Of a DNA stretch of 64,000 bases, positions 57,637-64,000 are shown piece by piece. The position numbers were made by a program, and so were the translations under genes. The first letter of the stretch is position 1. Each line of letters begins with the position of its first letter. Under the pieces are notes generated by a model. That model searched no databases and had not been told where the DNA came from. It was given only the letters and a program-made list of their open reading frames with translations. Source of the stretch: Gadus chalcogrammus (lineage: Eukaryota; Chordata; Actinopteri; Gadiformes; Gadidae); assembly GCF_026213295.1 (NCBI RefSeq), contig NC_079412.1:6085762-6149761 (forward strand), written 5' to 3'.

Positions 57637-57713
57637 CGCGTTTAACTCACTTTATTAGGTATAGTTTCGGTATGGTAACTATGAAGCAAAGAGGGGAATT
57701 GTATCTACACGCG
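57637..57713 (-). mobile_element. Fragment of the ~470-bp LTR family
   Basis: The minus strand matches the last third of the LTR family (CTTCATAGTTACCATACCGA, then TAATAAAGTGAGTTAAACGC). It is flanked by unrelated sequence on both sides. Confidence 0.75.
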
Positions 57714-58440
57714 TGGAGGGACACCAAGCCGATCATCTATGCAAATGAGCTACCGTGTGTTCTCTTTCAAGCAATCGTGAGGTATCTCACGTATGGGTAC
57801 GCCTCCCCGCGTATCCCTCAGAATCACTTTATCACTACACCAGCGATGATTGGCTGGCCACGTCTGACGCACCCAGGCCAGCCCCCTATATAATTATCTG
57901 ACCGTGCGTACGGCGTCATTCAATTACCTCTTCTCGCTCAGAAGTAACAATCGACGATACTGCTAAGTGCCAAGGCTCTATGCTACTGTCCACAGATTGA
58001 GCTTACCACTCGCTCGCCGGGCACTAGTGCCTACTAAGCAGTTGTTGACAGATAGGCTTGTCACCAAACAACTATCTTTAACCAGCCTGTTTCCAAACAG
58101 TGGTTACTCGCTTCTGCAGTGACTAGCTTGTATCCAAACATTAGTCACCAGGAACATCTAGCTGCAAAGCTGAAACGTTTAGCTGGGAAGCTAAACCGAA
58201 TCGGCTGTAAAGCTTCAATAAAATAATACAACTGGCCAGTCTCCAAACTGCAGTTAAACCATGACTTCTCCCCCTCCTAACACGAAGGACGGAAAGCTTG
58301 GACGGGTGTGCGTTTGCGGGAACCATATATCTTAGAAGGATACCCACCTCACCTACAATGAGTGCCTCGGGCTGAGACATGCCCGAGAAGCACTAGCTCC
58401 TATGGGTACCTGCGACCACTGTGCACGACTCCCAATGAAC
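57714..58440 (+). mobile_element. 5' part of a second DIRS-like element
   Basis: A TATATAA motif near 57890 precedes a leader with several ACTAGCTTGTATCCAAACA-like repeats (58020-58150). An ORF1-like start at 58261 (MTSPPPNTKDGKLGRVCVCG) has a Cys-rich segment, followed in another frame by NECLGLRHAREALAP and CDHCARLPMN. The C-x2-C pattern and the QHA/RHA motif are typical of fish DIRS ORF1. The rest of the element is missing. Confidence 0.6.
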
Positions 58441-58630
58441 CCCGCACACACGCAAAACGTGTTTTGCTCACGCATAACGATTCACACGCACACAAAACGT
58501 GTTTTACTCACGCACAATGATTCACACACACGCTCAGTGTGGTTTGCAAATACAAAACATCATTCACAAACTAATGCATTTTGCTTCAGAAACAAATACA
58601 GTATGTTTTACACAAAGTACAAAAAAAATC
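58441..58630. repeat. Degenerate tandem repeats (ACACAAAACGTGTTTT)
   Basis: Three to four units of about 42-45 bases contain CAAAACGTGTTTTRCTCACG then ATGATTCACACRCACRC. They decay towards 58600. Confidence 0.7.
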
Positions 58631-58940
58631 CTTCATGTACACAAAACAATTCTACAAGTACGGAACACGAAAGCTGCCCGTGGATCGGAATGCATTTGCG
58701 CACGGATCAGCAAGGCGGAAAATTAGTGCCAAAAGTCACGTGACAAACAAATGTCCTGTGATTCACACTACACAACAACAGGTGGCGTTGTTCCTGCCAA
58801 ACCGCACGGTTTCCGTACGGTTTAGCACTTTTACCGCGCCATTCTAGGGCCAGTTAGTGGCCTTCTTGGCTTTCCATAGAGTCCACACACGGTTGGCTGG
58901 CATCAAATAAAGATTTTGGGGAGAAAAAAAGATCGTCCTG
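58631..58940. other. Unassigned spacer
   Basis: A small inverted pair (AAACCGCACGG / CCGTACGGTTT, 58799-58824) is present. No gene is recognised. Confidence 0.4.
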
Positions 58941-58944
58941 GCGG

Positions 58945-59290
58945 ACTTAAACTGCACTTTCAATTGATCTGTCGAAAGCTTTTGACACTGTGGACCGTGC
59001 CGTTTTAAAACATAGTATTCTTTGTTTGGGTTTGTCAGATCATTTTGTTTTAATGTTGAGTAACAAATTGAGTGTTAAATATAGAGGTCTGGGTTCTGAA
59101 TTTGTGATTGTCCACAAGGGTGTGCCACAGGGTTTGATATTAGGACCACTCCGGTTCATTGTGTACATTAATGAGTTGGGTAAAAATGTGTTAGATGCTA
59201 ACACATTTTTAGCATCTAATTTGTGTGTCTTGTACAAAGAAATTCAATTGTGTGATGTTTTTGTGATAAAGTACATTAGCTGCACTAATT
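58945..59290 (+). pseudogene. LINE reverse transcriptase fragment
   Basis: The frame reads IDLSKAFDTVDRAVLKHSIL, IVHKGVPQGLILGPLRFIVY and INELGKNVLDANTF, which are motifs A and B of a LINE polymerase. The YADD active site that should follow is replaced by an inverted AGATGCTAACACATTTTTAG structure. Both ends are truncated. Confidence 0.8.
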
Positions 59291-59610
59291 GACTTTATTA
59301 ATTAAATATATCTGATACATGGAGAACAGTCACTTAGTTCAAAAACAAAAAGCCCAGCATGAATAGTGTTAAAGACAAGTATATATTTATTTGTAATGGT
59401 TGTGATGGCCCCAGTATCTGCCTGCTGTCCTGGCAGGTCCTTGTGGGTGGAGCTGAGGGCTGAATAGGAAACACCAAGCCAGGGCTACAAACAGCATGGT
59501 GGAACACTGACACATAAGTAAGACCAATGAAGGAAGCTCAATCTGTATTATGAAATAATTTTGCTTTTTTATGAAAATCACCATTTCTATTTGTAATATA
59601 TTAGGGCTGT
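59291..59610. other. Spacer before the provirus
   Basis: No gene is recognised in this stretch. Confidence 0.4.
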
Positions 59611-60248
59611 TGTTGGGCAAAATAACCTGCTGAGCACATATAAATATAGCTAACTCCCACCCTAGCTTGAGGAGCACAACACATGGCAGTCACGTTACAA
59701 TATAGTCAGCTTTTAACACATAACACAAACATGATAATATAGTCAGGTCAAGGCCAGAGCCAAGGCCCCATTTCCCAAGCAGGCAAATGGTAGACACTAA
59801 CGGGAGAGCCACATTAATTCATCACACAAGAGATACTTCGAGCACACAAGAGATACTTCGAGAACAAAGGAGACACTGAGGAGCTCTTCCCCGTTAGTAG
59901 GAACACAAGAAGATACACTTGCATACACCAGGGCCTGAGAGCCAAGGTCAAGCAAAAACACACAGAACCACACACACCTCATCGAGAGGAGGATACAGTA
60001 TAAAACTGTATCACACAGGGACTCATGACCACCTTCTTCTGAAGCAGACCTTCCACGGAGGCGAAGCTCTGGACGAACCATCAGCGCTGATTAGGGACTT
60101 AGACATATTCGATTTCTCACGCTTTATGACTCTGTATAACCGTTGCCACTTTACTTAATAAATCCAAGGTCCTCGTGCCGATAGACTTTATTACCTCTCC
60201 GTCTCATTTTATCTGATCCAGTAACTAGACAGACCGTTTTTCCCTTCA
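59611..60248 (+). repeat. 5' LTR of the endogenous retrovirus
   Basis: It starts TGTTGGGCAAAATAACCTGC and ends TTTTTCCCTTCA. A TATA box (TATAAAA, 59999-60005) and a polyadenylation signal (AATAAA, 60157-60162) define U3, R and U5. A short tandem pair (ACAAGAGATACTTCGAG) is in U3 at 59826-59860. Confidence 0.9.
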
Positions 60249-60250
60249 AT

Positions 60251-60268
60251 TTGGTGACCCCGACGTGA
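60251..60268 (+). promoter_or_regulatory. Primer-binding site
   Basis: TTGGTGACCCCGACGTGA begins two bases after the LTR. Its complement fits the 3' end of a tRNA-Arg type; the tRNA identity is from general knowledge. Confidence 0.75.
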
Positions 60269-60666
60269 TTTTTTCTGAATTGAACACGCAACTGGGAAAC
60301 GAGAGACGGAGAGCGGCACGACCTCGGGACCCCGGAGCACCGGACCGATTCCTGCAGTCTCACCTCGCGGCCGCCCAACAAAAGGTAGGCAGAACCTGTT
60401 GATAAAATCCAAACTCTGCATAGTTATATAGGAACCACATTAGGAGGTGAGACTGTGAGAGCGGTTCGCTACGGGATATCTCGTGGGGACGAATAGAGTT
60501 GCATTCCAGCATTTCCCCATAAACCCGATTAACCCTGAACGCGTGACACATCGAATATCGGCTCGTTGCATGGTGAAAGAATACCGACGAGACCATAGGG
60601 CCTATAAGAATCGGTCATAGTGATACGAGACTACCGATGGCCAAGTAATGGATGTGTAATAAATAC

Positions 60667-61187
60667 ACCAGTGTATCAAGAGGGTTAGAGGCCCCACCTG
60701 TGTATCAAGAGGGTTAGAGGCCCCACCAGTGTATCAAGAGGGTTAGAGGCCCCACCTGTGTATCAAGAGGGTTAGAGGCCCCACCAGTGTATCAAGAGGG
60801 TTAGAGGCCCCACCTGTGTATCAAGAGGGTTAGAGGCCCCACCAGTGTATCAAGAGGGTTAAAGGCCCCACCTGTGTATCAAGAGGGTTAGAGGCCCCAC
60901 CAGTGTATCAAGAGGGTTAAAGGCCCCACCTGTGTATCAAGAGGGTTAGAGGCCCCACCAGTGTATCAAGAGGGTTAGAGGCCCCACCTGTGTATCAAGA
61001 GGGTTAGAGGCCCCACCAGTGTATCAAGAGGGTTAGAGGCCCCACCTGTGTATCAAGAGGGTTAGAGGCCCCACCAGTGTATCAAGAGGGTTAAAGGCCC
61101 CACCTGTGTATCAAGAGGGTTCGAGGCCCCACCAGTGTATCAAGAGGGTTAGAGGCCCCACCTGTGTATCAAGAGGGTTAGAGTCCC
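60667..61187 (+). repeat. 29-bp tandem array in the retroviral leader, about 18 units
   Basis: Units GTGTATCAAGAGGGTTAGAG plus GCCCCACC[A/T] repeat every 29 bases. The join alternates CCAGT and CCTGT, giving a 58-bp higher-order unit. Since 29 is not a multiple of three it is unlikely to be translated. Confidence 0.97.
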
Positions 61188-61576
61188 CCTCTTTGTTTGT
61201 GTATTAAATAATTCTATGTGGTAAGAAGGTTAGAGATAAACTAGGCTTGTTGCGTGGTGAAAGAACACCCTCGAGGCCTAAGGCTCGCCGCCCTTGATAA
61301 GTGAATCTGAGGTGCCTGAAGAAGCACAACGCACATTTCTTGACCATATATTCATAGCATATGCGGGGACTGACGGACAGACACCTGAACTGACGCAGAC
61401 TAGGGATAGCAGAGACCTCTCACCCCCACCTTCACGACCAGAGAGCAAGTGCGTGTGTATGGAGTCGAGAACGAGAGTCAGCGTGGGTGGAAGAATAGGA
61501 GAGCATGGGTGAAAGGGAGACAGAGTGAGAAAGACTGTGTGCGTCTCTGTGCGCGTGTACGCAAGAGTTGATATGT

Positions 61577-61715
61577 TTCTGTGTGTGTGTGTGTGTGTGT
61601 AAGAGGCCCAGAGAGAGAGTGACGAAGTGGCTGTGTGTGTGTGTGTGTAAGAGGCCCAGAGAGAAAGCGACGAAGTGGCTGTGTGTGTGTGTGTAAGAGG
61701 CCCAGAGAGAGGGAA
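61577..61715 (+). repeat. Three ~50-bp units with GT tracts
   Basis: Each unit has (GT)n then AAGAGGCCCAGAGAGA and GCGACGAAGTGGCT or a variant. The GT tract is shorter from left to right. Confidence 0.9.
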
Positions 61716-62495
61716 AGAAAGAGAACGAGCGTATTTGTGAGCCGGTTAAATATAGAAATAAATCAATTAATGATAACCCGGCTATGTGTGCAACGCTTGC
61801 CTGCTTTGTTATGCCCAACGCTATTTTGCCGTGTCTGATGATTGTGGGTGCGGGACACAGAATGAGAAGTCTGTTGATATGTGTCTGTGTACGTCTGCGC
61901 GAAAGAGAGAATCTGTGAGTGAATCAGTGAGTGTATGCGTGGTCCGCTCTATCTTCGCCCGTTAAAACGGGTAAAGGAAAGAATAGATAGATTGATAATA
62001 ATGAATAATGTCTCTCTGACGTATTGCTTCGGTCTATGGCTTAACCTGCGGAAATAGATAAATTGACAATGATAGATAACCTTTTACTGTGTTGCTTCAA
62101 GTTACTGTTTGACCCGTTAAAACTAAAACCTAGATAAGTTGACAAGGATAAATGATATCTCTTTTACTGTGTTTCTTTGAATTACTGCTGGACCTGTCGC
62201 ATAGATAAACTACGATACTAAACCACATCTCTTTGCCGCGTTGGTTGACTGTTTAGTCTGTTGAAGCAGATTAATCAATAAGGATAGATAACGATTATTG
62301 GCTATAAGGAATATCTGGATGTATTGAATAACGTCTCTAGGCCTTGTTGTTGTTTTTTGCTTCCCCCCCCCTGTTTTTTCCTCCTTTTTTCTCGTTCTCC
62401 TCCTCCAAGAGTGACAAGGGTTACCCCCTAGTCTCTCATCCGCTCTTGTGTGTTAAGACAGGTCACACAGAGTTATAGCACCACGGCCGCCATTT
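61716..62495 (+). other. Non-coding retroviral leader
   Basis: GATAGATAA-type short motifs recur (61981-62290) with GTTGCTT/GTTTCTT blocks. A C/T-rich run with CCCCCCCC is at 62364-62400. No gene is recognised. Confidence 0.5.
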
Positions 62496-62554
62496 TTTGA
62501 GTTCTCTCACTCAGTCCCAAGCCACACCTCCCCCTCCGCCAAATCTAGACCACT

Positions 62555-62998
62555 CCAGCCCTACCCTTCCTCAACTACACCGCCCCCTACTGGACCACTC
62601 CGACTCTGCCCTTCCTCAACTACAGCGCCCCCTGCTGGACCACTCCAGCCCTACCCTTCCTCAACTACACCGCCCCCTACTGGACCACTCCGACTCTGCC
62701 CTTCCTCAACTACAGCGCCCCCTGCTGGACCACTCCAGCCCTACCCTTCCTCAACTACACCGCCCCCTACTGAACCACTCCAGCCCTACCCTTCCTCAAC
62801 TACACCGCCCCCTACTGGACCACTCCAGCCCTACCCTTCCTCAACTACAGCGCCCCCTGCTGGACCACTCAGACTCTGCCCTTCCTCAACTACAGCGCCC
62901 CCTGCTGGACCACCCCAACCCTACCCTTCCCCAACTACACCGCCCCCGCTGGACCACTCCAACTCTGCCCTTCCCCAACTACACCGCTCCCTACTGGA
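62555..62998 (+). repeat. 45-bp tandem array with CTCF-like cores
   Basis: Ten units contain a [CA]-[GC]-CGCCCCCT-[AG]-CTGG core. Four carry GCGCCCCCTGCTGG exactly (near 62624, 62714, 62850 and 62894), which fits the CTCF consensus on the minus strand. As the period is 45 (divisible by three) the array is also open as a Pro-rich frame (62497-63045, repeated LDHSSPTLPQLHRPL). Confidence 0.9.
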
Positions 62999-63319
62999 CA
63001 GCATCAATACCAATCCAACCCCGACTCTCGATCACCCCCTGTTAGAAGAATTATCCCAGTTACTAATAAAGCTAAAAAGACAAACCTCCCCGCACTCGGC
63101 CTTCAGTGCAAAGGCGTCCACAACCCCGACCACCCCCATACCAGGCTGCTGTAAGAAGAAGCGGCGAACACGCCCACCATGTCGGACGAGCGATGAAGAG
63201 CCCCCGGAGAGGATTGGCAAGACGAACCCCAGAGAAGCGAAGACAGAGAGCGATTCTCAGCCTCCCGGCCAGCTGACAGCCACTCACCCCCACCCTCCCC
63301 GGAGAGGGCTCACCTACCC

Positions 63320-64000
63320 ATGCCGAGATTGTTCTGTCCCCTAGAATCGACAACACCAGTTCAGTCCCAGCCAAAAGCCCCCGCCTCATACACCCCACCT
63401 TCCCCATTAATGACCCCCTCCCAGTTCAGCCCTGACCCAGATCACTTAAGGGACCCCCGTACCAATAAGAGCGAGCCCCGCCGCCCCCGGCCAGGTATAC
63501 AAGAGGCTTTTATGGCACCTCTATTGATAGATGCGGAGGGAAGAGCAGCATACACACCATGGAGCCACCGGGACATGGCCAACCTGGTCGCCCGCTTGCC
63601 AACGCTCACGGCAGGAGCCTCGGCCTGGATCAGAAGATTTGAAACTGAGACGTCTGGCGATCTCCTGACCCTGGGAGACATACGAGCCATCATCGGCAGG
63701 GCACATGGTGCCGGACGAATCATTGAACTGGAGACACTGACCAAGACTGAGGCCCTACCTGACAACACCCCCTTCGAAGCTTACCGAAACCTCTTCTGGG
63801 AGAGTCTCAGGGCGCTCTTCCCAGCCGACGCAGGCAGAGTGGGAATCTCCGGCCTGACCATCAAACCTGAAGAATCTATCTTTCAGTACATAGAAAGGGC
63901 TGAAGGATTGTGGACGGATAATAATGACTGTCCCCCACACAGTAGCAAACTGGCGACACAGACATTCCAGCGGGCAATAATACAGGGACTGCCACCCACG
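63320..64000 (+). CDS. Retroviral gag, N-terminal part (runs off the window)
   Basis: A frame open from 63197 with its first ATG at 63320 continues to the last base, at least 227 codons. The first part is Pro/Ser-rich, like a matrix or linker region. From about codon 65 the composition becomes globular and matches a retroviral capsid pattern (Trp-rich helices, LARLPTL- and LFWESLRALFP-like helices). Gag forms the viral core. Where translation starts is uncertain, because the repeat array upstream is open in another frame. No stop is seen inside the window. Confidence 0.7.
   Translation, partial: MPRLFCPLESTTPVQSQPKAPASYTPPSPLMTPSQFSPDPDHLRDPRTNKSEPRRPRPGIQEAFMAPLLIDAEGRAAYTPWSHRDMANLVARLPTLTAGASAWIRRFETETSGDLLTLGDIRAIIGRAHGAGRIIELETLTKTEALPDNTPFEAYRNLFWESLRALFPADAGRVGISGLTIKPEESIFQYIERAEGLWTDNNDCPPHSSKLATQTFQRAIIQGLPPT

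Larger units (their letters stand above)
59611..64000 (+). mobile_element. Endogenous retrovirus, 5' part (continues past the window)
   Basis: A complete 5' LTR, primer-binding site, a long repeat-rich leader and a gag frame are present in order. Pol, env and the 3' LTR would be to the right, outside the window. The PBS and LTR style are like fish gamma/epsilon-type retroviruses. A solo LTR of the same family lies at 33755-34524. Whether this copy is intact cannot be judged from here. Confidence 0.85.

Noticed and set aside
57714..58440. Part of the same DIRS as at 2.5-6.9 kb
   Set aside because: The leader and ORF1 do not match the first element; it is treated as another family.
60667..61187. 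CRISPR-like array
   Set aside because: The 29-bp units follow each other without unique spacers, and the context is a vertebrate retroviral leader.
61432..61838. His/Thr/Leu-rich minus-strand protein
   Set aside because: It is the translation of GT repeats in the viral leader.

Overview
The window is about 64 kb of repeat-dense vertebrate DNA, most likely from a teleost fish. The element mix points that way: DIRS tyrosine-recombinase retrotransposons, Rex3-like RTE and L2-type LINEs, several PIF/Harbinger transposons each carrying a Myb/SANT or MADF partner gene, many hAT families, pogo/Tigger elements and a fish-type endogenous retrovirus with a TTGGTGACCCC primer-binding site. I recognise no host gene, tRNA, rRNA or CRISPR array. 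Nearly every open reading frame that can be read belongs to a mobile element, and most are broken.

Layout. 1-1.7 kb: end of a hAT (KIAA1586-like) gene. 2.5-6.9 kb: degenerate DIRS element. 6.9-12.1 kb: a GTF2IRD2-like hAT interrupted by a 1.2-kb solo LTR and by an L2 LINE, which itself holds another hAT. 12.1-18.7 kb: a hAT gene on the minus strand, split by a Harbinger (13214-16944) whose two genes both look intact. 18.7-22.9 kb: LINE pieces, two tandem MITEs and a long GA microsatellite. 22.9-30.75 kb: a second Harbinger invaded by Rex3, a CR1/L2-like LINE and a Tigger that in turn holds a hAT and an LTR. 30.8-38.1 kb: a Gypsy pol gene split by a third Harbinger (MADF type), which carries a solo retroviral LTR, a second pogo-type element, a small hAT MITE and two minisatellites. 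38.1-43 kb: a small inversion, an LTR and two hATs. 43.2-45.3 kb: a broken gene with PIN-like motifs and a cysteine-rich CXC tail. 45.3-50.8 kb: a fourth Harbinger hosting a MULE-like element and an LTR with its own MITE. 50.9-57.1 kb: an unclassified element with terminal inverted repeats over 200 bp, a head-to-head partial copy and a separate inverted repeat. 57.4-59.3 kb: LINE, LTR and DIRS fragments. 59.6 kb to the right edge: the 5' part of an endogenous retrovirus (LTR, PBS, repeat-rich leader, gag), running out of the window.

The nesting can be resolved to the base in many places. Removing an insertion plus one copy of its target-site duplication rejoins the interrupted reading frame (for example CATA at 7213-8421, AGC at 13214-16944, TTA at 31224-37628, GACCCACAG at 46472-47536). 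This supports the boundaries and gives a relative insertion order. The points I would check first are the intact Harbinger, the CTCF-like motif array in the retroviral leader, the unclassified long-TIR element near 51-55 kb, and the PIN/CXC gene.
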